From NCBI GenBank assembly GCA_002707145.1, contig PAMD01000013.1, positions 1 to 16,079 of the forward strand: a stretch of DNA of 16,079 nucleotides, written 5' to 3'. Positions 1 to 8,152 of the stretch are shown here, piece by piece (positions within the stretch are counted from its first letter, which is position 1; the number at the start of each line of letters is the position of its first letter). The notes under the pieces are model-generated. The model saw nothing but the letters and a program-made list of their open reading frames with translations. It made no database searches and was not told where the DNA came from. Both the position numbers and the translations under genes were made by a program. The stretch is from Flavobacteriales bacterium (GTDB lineage Bacteria; Bacteroidota; Bacteroidia; Flavobacteriales; UBA7430).

Positions 1-422
1 CAGTACTTGCAAAAAAAGCCGGTTTCAATAAAATTGGAGAAAAGGTTGTTCAACATCAAGCTAGAAAATTTGGGGTGACCAAGTTTGGTATGGAGCGATT
101 CATTAATGGACCCTTAGATTTAATGTCTGTATTGTTCATGACTCGTTTTGGAAAACGGCCGATGCATGTTTTTGGTTTTTTGGGTGGCTTAATGTTTATG
201 TTGGGTTTCTTGTTTACTTTTTGGGTACTGCTTGAAAAAGCACTCTATGTTTTTTGGCAGATTGGTCTCAAACCTACCTTAGTAACAGATAATGTAATTT
301 TCTATTTAGCTCTAGTGGCAATGCTAATGGGGACTCAGCTGTTTTTGGCGGGTTTCTTGGGTGAGTTAGTTGTGCGAAGTGCCCCGGATAGAAACGACTA
401 CTTAGTAGAGAAACAGATATAG
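1..422 (+). CDS. Polyprenyl-phosphate-type GT2 glycosyltransferase, C-terminal part (5' truncated by window edge)
   Basis: The 3' end of a membrane-anchored family 2 glycosyltransferase; the open frame runs from position 3 without a start, so the catalytic domain lies outside the window. A GTG at 75 is inside the gene and is not a real start. Visible are the end of the GT2 domain (a stretch with FGVTKFGMERFINGPLDL, then a TRFGKRPMHVFG segment) and two hydrophobic membrane segments at about 165-240 and 285-375. The second ends in a FLAGFLGELVVR motif. This layout is typical of DPM1/GtrB/CsbB-like enzymes, which move a sugar onto a polyprenyl phosphate, or of inner-membrane GT2 enzymes in glycan loci. 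The stop lies 2 bp before the flippase start, so the two are probably co-transcribed. Family call is fairly sure; donor and acceptor are unknown. Confidence 0.8.
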   Translation, partial: VLAKKAGFNKIGEKVVQHQARKFGVTKFGMERFINGPLDLMSVLFMTRFGKRPMHVFGFLGGLMFMLGFLFTFWVLLEKALYVFWQIGLKPTLVTDNVIFYLALVAMLMGTQLFLAGFLGELVVRSAPDRNDYLVEKQI

Positions 423-424
423 CT

Positions 425-1927
425 ATGGGGATAATAGCCAGACAGAGTATCAAGGCGAGCATTGTAGCATTAGTTGGAGTCGCGATAGGTGCTTTTATCC
501 GTTTATTCCTTTATACTAAATTTCTAAGCACAAGTGAGATTGGAATATTAGAGACCATTATAAAGCTTGGATTATTAATGATTCCATTCTTTGTGATTGG
601 TTCTCCTCAGGTAATAACACGGTATTTCGGGCGATTTAAGAAGTCAAGTCATAATGATGGCTTACTTTTCACTTACTCAAGCCTACTTGCTTTCGTCCTT
701 CTTCCTATAGCTAGTCTTGCTTATCTTTTGAATAGAGATTATATATTCTCTTTATACACGGAAGCTCCTGAATTAGCAAAATACTACTGGTTGCCACTTA
801 TAGTTTCAATTACTTTTGGGGGATTTGCTTTTTTGAAAAGTATATCAGTCGTCCATTTGAGAATAACGGTACCTGCATTTCTTAGTGGGGTAGTTGATAG
901 AAGTTTTGTACTTCTATTGCTCGTTCTATACGGAGTTTTTCAAGTTATTGATATTGACCAATTTTTGTATTTAAATATTGTAGTATTCTTCGTTGTACCT
1001 TTTCTTCTAATGATAGCTTATTTAATATGGGTTATTAAACCAAAGTTTTCAAGAACGAGTCTAGGGGAGTCCTTCAACATTTTGAAACAAACAGGGGCCT
1101 ATAATACATATTTAATATTCGGGACTTTATCCGGGGTTATTATTTCGGCGATAGATGTAAACATGATATCAGGTCAATTAGGGACTCATTTAGCAGGAGT
1201 GTATACAATAGCTTTTTTTATGGGCACAGTAATCGATGTTCCACGAAGAAGTTTAACTAGTATCATTTATCCCATTTTAAACAAAGCCGTAGTCAATAAA
1301 GATGTAGTTAAATATAAAAGCTTGTACCAAAAAGCCAGCGTCAATCAATTTTTAGTTGGTGCTTTTATGTTTTTGATCATTTGGATAAACATAGATGATA
1401 TCTTTACTATCATACCTAATGGAGAAGAGTTTCGGGCGGGTAAATTAGTAGTTCTCTTCATAGGCTTAAGTAAGGTAGTTGATATGTTGATGGGAGTGAA
1501 CAGGCAGATAATCGAATTGTCAAGTTATTATCGTTTAAATCTTTTAGTCAATATTATTTTGAGCATTTTAGTTATTGTTCTGAATATGATATTTATTCCA
1601 TTGGAATCAGAGATTTTCGGAGGAATAAATGGAGTTGCTTTTGCAAGTTTACTTGCATTATTGATTTGTAATCTTCTTTCTTTTACTATTGTTCTGTTGA
1701 TGGAAAAGATTCAACCTTTCACCTTAGATCATATTAAAATCATCGGGGTGATTATTCTCAGTTTTGTGATTTGCTATTTCATCAGTATTGAAAATCCGAT
1801 ATTGGGAATTTTAGTTAACTCATTGTGCGTGGCGACTTGCTTTTTATCGCTCACTTTGATGTTCAATATATCAGAAGATTTCACCAGTCTTTATCATAAC
1901 TTAATAGAGAAAGTGTTTAAAAAGTAG
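425..1927 (+). CDS. wzx: Wzx-type polysaccharide flippase (MOP/MATE superfamily)
   Basis: A 500-residue, almost wholly hydrophobic protein with roughly 12-14 membrane segments, the normal size for a Wzx/RfbX O-unit or oligosaccharide flippase. The N-terminus (ARQSIKASIVALVGVAIGAF, then a TKFLSTSEIGILE stretch) has the usual opening of Bacteroidota polysaccharide biosynthesis flippases. Near the middle, a VPRRSLTSIIYPIL segment resembles the short cytoplasmic loop seen in this family. It would flip a lipid-linked glycan unit from the cytoplasmic to the periplasmic side of the inner membrane. It starts 2 bp after the GT2 gene and is followed by a 114-bp gap before the nonulosonate operon, so it belongs to the preceding transcript or links the two. 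The symbol is generic; the exported glycan is inferred from the neighbours only. Confidence 0.85.
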   Translation: MGIIARQSIKASIVALVGVAIGAFIRLFLYTKFLSTSEIGILETIIKLGLLMIPFFVIGSPQVITRYFGRFKKSSHNDGLLFTYSSLLAFVLLPIASLAYLLNRDYIFSLYTEAPELAKYYWLPLIVSITFGGFAFLKSISVVHLRITVPAFLSGVVDRSFVLLLLVLYGVFQVIDIDQFLYLNIVVFFVVPFLLMIAYLIWVIKPKFSRTSLGESFNILKQTGAYNTYLIFGTLSGVIISAIDVNMISGQLGTHLAGVYTIAFFMGTVIDVPRRSLTSIIYPILNKAVVNKDVVKYKSLYQKASVNQFLVGAFMFLIIWINIDDIFTIIPNGEEFRAGKLVVLFIGLSKVVDMLMGVNRQIIELSSYYRLNLLVNIILSILVIVLNMIFIPLESEIFGGINGVAFASLLALLICNLLSFTIVLLMEKIQPFTLDHIKIIGVIILSFVICYFISIENPILGILVNSLCVATCFLSLTLMFNISEDFTSLYHNLIEKVFKK

Positions 1928-1996
1928 ATCGCCGTTTTAGATTGTTTTTAATGCTCTACTAGCTTTTCTCAAATCATTTGTATAAAATCTACTTTT
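1920..1996. repeat. Perfect 10-bp inverted repeat between flippase and legB
   Basis: AAAAGTAGAT at 1920-1929, which includes the flippase stop codon, is matched exactly by its reverse complement ATCTACTTTT at 1987-1996. The 57-base spacer makes an ordinary intrinsic terminator unlikely. It could be a long-loop RNA hairpin, a protein site, or chance in AT-rich DNA. The right arm falls inside the spacer of the candidate legB promoter. Confidence 0.35.
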
Positions 1997-2006
1997 AATA
2001 GTTTTT
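1977..2006 (+). promoter_or_regulatory. Candidate Bacteroidota-type promoter for the nonulosonate operon
   Basis: TTTG at 1977-1980, an 18-bp spacer, then TAGTTTTT at 1999-2006, which matches the Bacteroidota -7 element TAnnTTTG except at the last base. It lies about 35 bp upstream of the legB ATG, in the only gap over 100 bp in this part of the window. The match is imperfect and such motifs are common in AT-rich sequence, so this is tentative. Confidence 0.3.
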
Positions 2007-2041
2007 TGATTAAATTCGTTTAAAGAAATGAGAAGAACATC

Positions 2042-3232
2042 ATGTTGCAATATTTAGACCTTATTGACCGTAAAGAAAAGTTGTTCGAAGCTGATATACA
2101 AGGTAATCGTGTTGCACTTTCCAATAAGGTTCGCGAATCACGTTTTTTAGTGCTAGGAGGTGCTGGTACGATTGGGCAGGCTGTGGTAAAAGAGATATTT
2201 AAAAGAAAGCCTAAAAAGCTTCATGTAGTTGATTTAAGTGAGAATAATCTGGTTGAATTGGTTAGAGACATTCGAAGTTCTTTTGGTTATATTGATGGCG
2301 AGTTTCGAACTTATGTTTTGGATATTGGCTCCTTGGAATATGATGCATTCATAAAACAAGACGGTCAATACGATTATGTTCTTAATCTTTCAGCCTTAAA
2401 GCATGTGAGGAGCGAAAAAGATCCATTCACTTTAATGAGGATGATTGAGGTAAACATTTTAAATACCATTAAAACAATTGATCAGTCGATAGAAGCAGGT
2501 GTGAAGAAATATTTCTGTGTATCCACGGATAAGGCTGCAAACCCGGTGAATATGATGGGCGGTTCGAAGCTAATCATGGAAATGTTTTTAATGAAGAAGA
2601 GTAGTCAGATTAAAATTTCAACTGCAAGATTTGCCAATGTGGCATTCTCCGATGGTTCCTTATTATTTGGTTTTGAACAACGAATAAAGAAAAGTCAACC
2701 CTTGGCTGCACCTTCTGATATCAAGCGATATTTCGTTATACCTGAAGAGTCCGGAGAGTTATGTCTGATGTCCTGTATGTTTGGTGAAAATAGAGATGTC
2801 TATTTCCCGAAATTAGATAAAAATCTGCACTTAATCACCTTCGCAGAGATTGGAAAACGCTTCTTAAAAGCTCAAGGATACGAATCACATTTATGTAATA
2901 CTGAAGATGAAGCTCGCGATAACTTTAAGGATATTATAGCTTTAGGAAAATGGCCGTGTCTATTCTCGCCAAGTAATACAACTGGTGAAAAAGGATATGA
3001 AGAATTCTTCACAGCAGAAGAGAAGCTAGATTTTGAGAAACATGAATCCATTGGAATTGTGAAAAATGATCCACTTTATGAAGATGAAAAGTTAATATAT
3101 TTTTTATCTCAATTAGATAAAATGAGAAAACTGAAATCTTGGAATAAAGAAGATTTGGTTAAATTGTTCCATCATATGATTCCGAATTTTGGACATCAAG
3201 AAGTATACAAAAATTTGGATAGTAAAATGTAA
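2042..3232 (+). CDS. legB: LegB-like NDP-GlcNAc 4,6-dehydratase (extended SDR, CapD/FlaA1/PseB type)
   Basis: Extended-SDR nucleotide-sugar dehydratase of 396 residues. It has the Rossmann motif GGAGTIG at residues 39-45, the family hallmark SALKHVRSEKDPF around 117-129, and the STDKAANPVNMMGGSK block at 161-176. That block carries the Ser-Met-Lys form of the catalytic triad (S161, M172, K176) known from short FlaA1/PseB/WbpM-type dehydratases, where Met replaces the usual Tyr. The family removes water from NDP-GlcNAc to give the 6-deoxy-4-keto sugar. The legionaminic assignment comes from the following LegC, LegH, LegI, LegG and PtmE homologues; in Campylobacter the LegB substrate is GDP-GlcNAc. 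The C-terminal part is longer than in PseB (about 330 residues). It is the first gene of the operon, ending 3 bp before legC. ATG 2042 is the first plausible start after the gap. An inverting PseB-type or UDP-specific activity cannot be excluded by eye. Confidence 0.85.
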   Translation: MLQYLDLIDRKEKLFEADIQGNRVALSNKVRESRFLVLGGAGTIGQAVVKEIFKRKPKKLHVVDLSENNLVELVRDIRSSFGYIDGEFRTYVLDIGSLEYDAFIKQDGQYDYVLNLSALKHVRSEKDPFTLMRMIEVNILNTIKTIDQSIEAGVKKYFCVSTDKAANPVNMMGGSKLIMEMFLMKKSSQIKISTARFANVAFSDGSLLFGFEQRIKKSQPLAAPSDIKRYFVIPEESGELCLMSCMFGENRDVYFPKLDKNLHLITFAEIGKRFLKAQGYESHLCNTEDEARDNFKDIIALGKWPCLFSPSNTTGEKGYEEFFTAEEKLDFEKHESIGIVKNDPLYEDEKLIYFLSQLDKMRKLKSWNKEDLVKLFHHMIPNFGHQEVYKNLDSKM

Positions 3233-3235
3233 ATC

Positions 3236-4381
3236 ATGAAGGAAGAATTAGTTAAATACATCAGGAAAATCTACAAGACCCCTGAAGATTTTATTCCTTT
3301 GCATGAACCTCGATTTGTAGGAAATGAAAAGAAATATTTAGCTGATGCTATAGACTCTACTTTCGTTTCATCAGTGGGTATGTATGTTGACCGATTTGAA
3401 GAAATGATGTGCGAAATCACTGGAGCTAAATATACAATAGCTATTGTAAATGGAACAAATGCACTGCATCTTTCTTTGGTTTTAGCTGGTGTAGAGAAAG
3501 GAGACGAAGTCTTGACTCAATCACTTACTTTTATTGCCACGGCAAATGCCATTTCATATTGTAATGCAACTCCTCATTTTGTTGATGTGGATCGAGATAC
3601 ATTAGGCTTGTCACCTTCATTACTAAGAGAGTATTTAAGCGAAATTGCTGAGATACGAGATGGATCATGCTATAATAATCAAACCGGGAAAAGAATAGCA
3701 GCCTGTGTGCCAATGCACACCTTTGGCTTGCCTGTGAGGATAGATGAGCTGAAAGAACTTTGCGATGAATACCACATTTCTTTAATTGAAGATGCCGCAG
3801 AGTCTATTGGAGCTAGTTATAAAGGACAGCAAACTGGTACGTTTAGTCTGTTTGGTGTGTTTAGTTTTAATGGAAATAAGACAGTTACTGCTGGAGGAGG
3901 TGGGGCTATTGTAACTGATGATGAGAAACTTGCTAAAAAGGCAAAACATTTAAGCACTCAAGCCAAAGTGGAGCATGCCTGGGAATACCAGCATGATCAT
4001 ATTGGGTATAATTACAGAATGCCCAATCTTAACGCCGCCTTGGCTTGTGCACAGTTGGAAAACCTAAATCAGTTTATTAAGAATAAACAAGAGCTTTCAG
4101 ATATGTATCAAAGTTTCTTTGAAGATTATACCAATATTAAGCTTAAAAGAGTAATTGGGAGTGGAACTTCAAATTATTGGCTAAATGCCATAGAGCTAGA
4201 GGACAGAGAAAGTCGGGATGAATTCTTAGAATATACCAATACTAAGGGTGTAATGACACGACCGATATGGTCTTTAATGAATAAACTTGAAATGTTTAAA
4301 GATTGTCCGAAGAGTGATTTGTCAAATGCTTTGTATTTAGAGGATAGAATTGTTAACTTACCTAGCAGTGTAAGAATATGA
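3236..4381 (+). CDS. legC: LegC-like PLP-dependent NDP-4-keto-6-deoxyhexose aminotransferase (DegT/DnrJ/EryC1)
   Basis: Fold-type I sugar aminotransferase of 381 residues. The PLP lysine is K215 in FNGNKTVTAGGGG, and the PLP-ring-binding acidic motif is EDAAES at 185-190. NGTNALHLSL at 72-81 is the phosphate-binding start of the PLP domain. The family transfers an amino group, usually from glutamate, to C4 of an NDP-4-keto-6-deoxy sugar. Directly after LegB it should make the 4-amino-4,6-dideoxy-GlcNAc nucleotide. Family members are normally about 370-390 residues, so the protein is full length. Its TGA overlaps the ATG of the next gene (ATGA at 4378-4381), which suggests translational coupling. 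Related PglE or PseC enzymes differ mainly in substrate; the LegC call rests on gene order. Confidence 0.87.
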   Translation: MKEELVKYIRKIYKTPEDFIPLHEPRFVGNEKKYLADAIDSTFVSSVGMYVDRFEEMMCEITGAKYTIAIVNGTNALHLSLVLAGVEKGDEVLTQSLTFIATANAISYCNATPHFVDVDRDTLGLSPSLLREYLSEIAEIRDGSCYNNQTGKRIAACVPMHTFGLPVRIDELKELCDEYHISLIEDAAESIGASYKGQQTGTFSLFGVFSFNGNKTVTAGGGGAIVTDDEKLAKKAKHLSTQAKVEHAWEYQHDHIGYNYRMPNLNAALACAQLENLNQFIKNKQELSDMYQSFFEDYTNIKLKRVIGSGTSNYWLNAIELEDRESRDEFLEYTNTKGVMTRPIWSLMNKLEMFKDCPKSDLSNALYLEDRIVNLPSSVRI

Positions 4382-5001
4382 AAGATATAGTAATTGTTGG
4401 TTCAGGAGGGTTTGCTAAAGAAGTTAAATTTTTACTGAAGGAGATAAATAGATTTTCAGAAAAATGGAATTTCATCGGATATATCGATAAGTCTTCAAGA
4501 GATAATGAAGAGGTGATCGGTGATGATAATTATGTACTTAACTCAGAGAAAGAGCTTCACCTTGCTTTTGGTATAGGCGACCCTATATTGATTGCCAAGC
4601 TTTCAAAAGTCTTTGCTCAATCTGAAAAAGTAAAGTTCCCCAATCTTATACATCCCAATGTAATTGGTGATTGGCAAAATATAGAAATGGGTATGGGGAA
4701 TATTATTTGTGCTTCCAATACTTTAACAACAGATATTACTATAGGCAATTTCAATATTTTAAATCTAGCTTGCACAGTCGGCCATGATGCACGAATTGGT
4801 TCTTGGAATGTAATTAATCCCACAGTGAATATCTCTGGGGGAGTAGAAATTGGAAATGGGTGTTTAATAGGCACGGGTGCTCAGATTTTACAGAATCTAG
4901 AAATTTCCGACAAGGTATTGCTTGGTGCTGGGTCGGTACTTACTAAATCAACCTATGGTAGCGGGACATATTTTGGAATTCCAGCTAAAAAGATTAAATA
5001 A
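4378..5001 (+). CDS. legH: LegH/PglD/NeuD-like sugar N-acetyltransferase (left-handed beta-helix)
   Basis: A 207-residue NeuD/PglD-type acyltransferase. The N-terminal Rossmann-like part (DIVIVGSGGFAKEV, residues 3-16, then FIGYID) binds the nucleotide sugar. From about residue 90 hexapeptide repeats form a left-handed beta-helix. H136 in ACTVGHDARIG matches the catalytic base of PglD. The family uses acetyl-CoA to acetylate the 4-amino group of an NDP-4-amino-6-deoxy sugar. Placed between LegC and LegI, it should make the 2,4-diacetamido-2,4,6-trideoxyhexose nucleotide. It overlaps legC by 4 bp and ends 7 bp before legI. The same fold includes NeuD sialate O-acetyltransferases, so an O-acetyl role is possible, but no other N-acetyltransferase is present. 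The acyl group (acetyl or another) cannot be read from sequence. Confidence 0.8.
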   Translation: MKDIVIVGSGGFAKEVKFLLKEINRFSEKWNFIGYIDKSSRDNEEVIGDDNYVLNSEKELHLAFGIGDPILIAKLSKVFAQSEKVKFPNLIHPNVIGDWQNIEMGMGNIICASNTLTTDITIGNFNILNLACTVGHDARIGSWNVINPTVNISGGVEIGNGCLIGTGAQILQNLEISDKVLLGAGSVLTKSTYGSGTYFGIPAKKIK

Positions 5002-5008
5002 GAAATTG

Positions 5009-6016
5009 ATGGCAGTGCATAAAACAATTATAATAGCCGAAGCTGGAGTGAATCATAATGGTGATTTAGCTTTGGCTAAAAAGTTGATTGATGTTGCGGC
5101 GGAAGCTGAAGTAGACTATGTAAAATTTCAAACTTTCGTTGCTGAGAAAAATATTGCTAGCCATGCAGAGAAGGCAAGCTATCAAGTGAAAAACACACAA
5201 AAACCAGAAGAATCACAATTAGATATGGTCAGTAAATTGGAGCTTTCTGAAGAAGATCATATCGAGTTACAAAAATATTGTTTAGATAGGAACGTAAAAT
5301 TCTCAAGTACCGCTTTTGATTTTGAAAGTATTGACTTATTAGAGCGTTTGGGAATGGACTTTTTTAAGATTCCATCAGGTGAGATAACAAATTTACCATA
5401 CCTGCAGGCTGCTGCTGGGTTGAATAAGCCTATTATAATGAGTACAGGAATGGCAAACATACATGAAATAGAGGATGCATTGTCAATCCTTAGGGCTGAA
5501 GGATTGCACCAAGATGATATAACAGTTTTGCATTGTAATACGGAGTATCCAACTCCCATGGAGGATGTGAATTTAAATGCTATGAATACTATTGCAAAAG
5601 AACTAAATGTCTCCATAGGTTATTCAGATCATACATTAGGAATTGAAGTTCCCATTGCTGCAGTAGCTTTAGGAGCAAAAGTCATTGAAAAACATTTTAC
5701 ACTTGATAGGAAACTCCCAGGCCCTGATCATAGAGCATCTCTTGAACCACATGAGTTAGTGGCGATGGTAGCTGGCATAAGGAATATTGAGAAGGCTTTA
5801 GGCACTGGTGTTAAAGAGCCAAGTGAGAGCGAGAAAAAGAATATTGGAATTGCAAGAAAGAGTATCGTTGCATCTTGTGATATTCGAAAAGGTGATTTGT
5901 TTACAGAAAAAAATCTAACTACAAAACGACCAGGAACAGGCAGTTCACCAATGAAATGGTATGAGATAATAGGCAAGAAAGCTATTAAGGACTATAAAGC
6001 AGATGAGCTGATATGA
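5009..6016 (+). CDS. legI: LegI-like nonulosonic acid synthase (NeuB family)
   Basis: PEP-dependent sialic/legionaminic acid synthase, 335 residues from ATG 5009. That start lies 7 bp after legH and puts the conserved IIIAEAGVNHNGD at residues 7-19; an in-frame GTG at 4922 would overlap legH and add 29 residues foreign to the family. Further family marks are VKFQTF (38-43), KIPSGEITNLP (120-130), STGM (145-148) and LHCNTEYPTP (174-183). The metal-binding histidines are in SDHT (H207) and EKHFTLDR (H229), followed by PGPDHRASLEP (237-247). From about 280 there is a C-terminal SAF/antifreeze-like domain (RKSIVASCDIRKGD). The reaction joins PEP to 2,4-diacetamido-2,4,6-trideoxymannose, releasing phosphate. 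It overlaps legG by 4 bp (ATGA). LegI rather than NeuB is chosen because LegB, LegC and LegH precede it. Confidence 0.9.
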   Translation: MAVHKTIIIAEAGVNHNGDLALAKKLIDVAAEAEVDYVKFQTFVAEKNIASHAEKASYQVKNTQKPEESQLDMVSKLELSEEDHIELQKYCLDRNVKFSSTAFDFESIDLLERLGMDFFKIPSGEITNLPYLQAAAGLNKPIIMSTGMANIHEIEDALSILRAEGLHQDDITVLHCNTEYPTPMEDVNLNAMNTIAKELNVSIGYSDHTLGIEVPIAAVALGAKVIEKHFTLDRKLPGPDHRASLEPHELVAMVAGIRNIEKALGTGVKEPSESEKKNIGIARKSIVASCDIRKGDLFTEKNLTTKRPGTGSSPMKWYEIIGKKAIKDYKADELI

Positions 6017-7119
6017 AAGTAGGTATATTGACAAGTTCTAGAGCTGATTTCGGCATCTATGTTCCTTTGCTCATAGAATTACAAAAGGATGGATTCTTTC
6101 AAATACAAATCATTGCATTTGGAACTCACTTGTCTGAAAATCACGGTTACACTCTGCATGAAATAGAAGAAGCTGGATTTGATCAAATTCATAAGATTAA
6201 ATCTATGCCAAGTGGAGATTCCTCTGCTGCTATTGCTGCAAGTATGGGTGAAACTTTAGGCTTATTCTCTAAATTTTGGAATGAGCATAGCTTTGATCTA
6301 GTATTTGCTCTAGGAGATCGTTTTGAAATGTTTGCAGCAGTTAGCGCTGCAAGTCCATTTGGAATTCAAATAGCTCACTTACATGCTGGAGAAACGACTT
6401 TGGGAGCAATTGATAATGGCTACAGACACGCTATTTCCTTATTTTCAAAATATCTATTTGTATCAACTGAAGCCTATAAAGAAAGAGCTAAGGAAATCGT
6501 TGGTAATGAAGTCGCTATTTATAATGTGGGTGCCTTAAGTATTGATAATTTAAATGAAATTGATTTTCTTACGACCAATAAGTTTTTGACTAAATTTAAA
6601 ATCGATTTATCTTTACCAACCGTTTTATCTACTTTTCATCCAGAAACAATAGATTTTCAACGAAACAAGGATTATGTGCGTGAACTAATTCTTGCATTTG
6701 AAAAAATCATGGATGAGTATCAGATTTTAATTACCTTGCCCAATGCAGATACTATGGGCGCTGTGATTAGAGAAGAGCTATTAAAATTTGGTGAAAAGCA
6801 CCAGAAAGTCAAAATTGTGGAATCACTCGGTATGCATGGTTATCTTTCTGCCATGAAACATAGTGCTTTTCTTCTTGGTAATTCTTCGAGTGGATTTGTT
6901 GAGGCTAGCTTTTTCCCAAAGTTTGTGATTAATCTTGGCAAAAGACAAGAAGGAAGAATTGAAAGTAGTAATATCTTTACGGTTCCCTTTAAAGTTGAGG
7001 AGATACTAAATGCAGTTGCTCATTTTAAATCTTTGAAAAAGTTGGACGGAACTAAAGTTTATGGGAAGGGAAATACCGCTCATAAAATTGTTAAAATATT
7101 AAAGAATATGTATGACTAA
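6013..7119 (+). CDS. legG: LegG-like hydrolysing NDP-sugar 2-epimerase (NeuC family)
   Basis: A 368-residue member of the GT-B-fold 2-epimerase family (WecB/NeuC). It starts with the typical VGILTSSRADFGIYVPLL (residues 3-20), carries ALGDRFE at 99-105 and HLHAGETTLGAIDNGYRHA at 122-140, and has TFHPET at 207-212. LGNSSSGFVEA at 288-298 is the nucleotide-binding loop. In the pathway it cleaves the NDP group and inverts C2 to release 2,4-diacetamido-2,4,6-trideoxymannose for LegI. A NeuC-type enzyme, not a PseG-type hydrolase, is the clearest sign that the product is legionaminic rather than pseudaminic acid. It overlaps the previous gene by 4 bp and ptmE by 8 bp. GDP versus UDP preference cannot be seen directly; the PtmE neighbour suggests GDP. 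Confidence 0.88.
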   Translation: MKVGILTSSRADFGIYVPLLIELQKDGFFQIQIIAFGTHLSENHGYTLHEIEEAGFDQIHKIKSMPSGDSSAAIAASMGETLGLFSKFWNEHSFDLVFALGDRFEMFAAVSAASPFGIQIAHLHAGETTLGAIDNGYRHAISLFSKYLFVSTEAYKERAKEIVGNEVAIYNVGALSIDNLNEIDFLTTNKFLTKFKIDLSLPTVLSTFHPETIDFQRNKDYVRELILAFEKIMDEYQILITLPNADTMGAVIREELLKFGEKHQKVKIVESLGMHGYLSAMKHSAFLLGNSSSGFVEASFFPKFVINLGKRQEGRIESSNIFTVPFKVEEILNAVAHFKSLKKLDGTKVYGKGNTAHKIVKILKNMYD

Positions 7120-8152
7120 TGATGCTATCATAAGCTTCGAATCTTCAATTAAAAAAGCACTTGGAATAATTGATAAGCTATCTGGCAATACGCTGTTCAT
7201 TGTCAATGAGAATAATCAAGCGATTGGGTCAATTACGGATGGAGATATTAGGAGAGGGCTATTGAATGGTTTTGAGTTGAAAGACTCAGTAACTAAAGTC
7301 ATGTCTAAAAATTTCAAATTCTTGGCTGAATCTGATTATAGCTTGAAAAAAATTAAGGAATTGAAAGTTTTGAATATCAACTTTGTTCCAGTTTTATCTG
7401 CAAATGGTATAATTGTTAGGCTAATTGATTTAAATAAAATTAAGTCAATTCTTCCCTTGGAAGCGGTTATTATGGCGGGAGGGCGAGGCTCACGTTTATC
7501 TCCTTTGACGGATAATACACCGAAACCATTATTGAAGATAGGTGGCAAAACTATTATTGAATATAATATAGACCGATTAATTAGTTACGGTATTCGAAAA
7601 ATATATATTTCTGTTAATTATTTAAAAGATCAATTAATAGAATACATAGGAGACGGATCTTCAAAGGGGATACAGATTGAGTATATAGAGGAAGAAGACA
7701 TGTCAGGAACGCTAGGCTCAGCTACCTACGTGGATCAATATGGCACATCAGATATCTTGCTTATGAATTCTGATTTACTCACTAATATTGATTTTGAAGA
7801 CTTATTCGAATGTTATATAAAAAACGATGCAGAAATGGTTGTAGCATCTGTGCCATATGAAGTAAGTATCCCTTATGGCATTCTTGAAACGAATGATGAA
7901 AATGTTATTCAATCTCTTCACGAGAAACCTACATATACTTATTATTCAAATGCAGGAATCTATATTATTAAAACATCTTGCTTGAAAGAAATACCTCAAC
8001 GAAGTTTTTATAATGCTACAGACTTAATAGAAAAATTGATAGAGGAAAATAGACGAGTTGTCAATTTTGCAATCGTGGATTATTGGTTAGATATAGGAAA
8101 GCCAAAAGATTTTCAAAAGGCACAACAAGATGTTAATCATATACAATTTTAA
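7112..8152 (+). CDS. ptmE: PtmE-like sugar-1-phosphate nucleotidyltransferase with N-terminal CBS domains
   Basis: A 346-residue fusion. Residues 1-112 form a CBS-domain pair (NTLFIVNENNQAIGSITDGD, then a second unit with NFVPVLSANG). From 117 follows an NTP_transferase domain with VIMAGGRGSRLSPLT at 119-133 and the sugar-phosphate-binding NTPKPLLKIGGK at 135-146. The metal-binding aspartate is probably D221 in LLMNSDLL, and NAGIYII lies at 280-286. The same architecture occurs in Campylobacter PtmE (Cj1329), the guanylyltransferase that supplies GDP-linked GlcNAc for legionaminic acid, and in related mannose/GlcNAc-1-P guanylyltransferases. CBS pairs often sense adenine nucleotides, so the first step may be controlled by energy state (inference). 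It overlaps legG by 8 bp and ends directly before legF. GTP and GlcNAc-1-P specificity are inferred. Confidence 0.82.
   Translation: MTNDAIISFESSIKKALGIIDKLSGNTLFIVNENNQAIGSITDGDIRRGLLNGFELKDSVTKVMSKNFKFLAESDYSLKKIKELKVLNINFVPVLSANGIIVRLIDLNKIKSILPLEAVIMAGGRGSRLSPLTDNTPKPLLKIGGKTIIEYNIDRLISYGIRKIYISVNYLKDQLIEYIGDGSSKGIQIEYIEEEDMSGTLGSATYVDQYGTSDILLMNSDLLTNIDFEDLFECYIKNDAEMVVASVPYEVSIPYGILETNDENVIQSLHEKPTYTYYSNAGIYIIKTSCLKEIPQRSFYNATDLIEKLIEENRRVVNFAIVDYWLDIGKPKDFQKAQQDVNHIQF

Noticed and set aside
4922..5008. An earlier in-frame start that would lengthen the LegI synthase by 29 residues
   Set aside because: It is a non-ATG start inside legH, and the added residues do not resemble the NeuB N-terminus; ATG 5009 places the IAEAGVNHNG motif where the family has it.
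5257..5616. Antisense open frame of 119 codons within legI
   Set aside because: No family features, and it lies opposite strongly conserved NeuB motifs; it is a by-product of codon bias. Similar antisense frames at 274-462, 4617-4874, 5728-5976 and 9704-10036 were set aside for the same reason.
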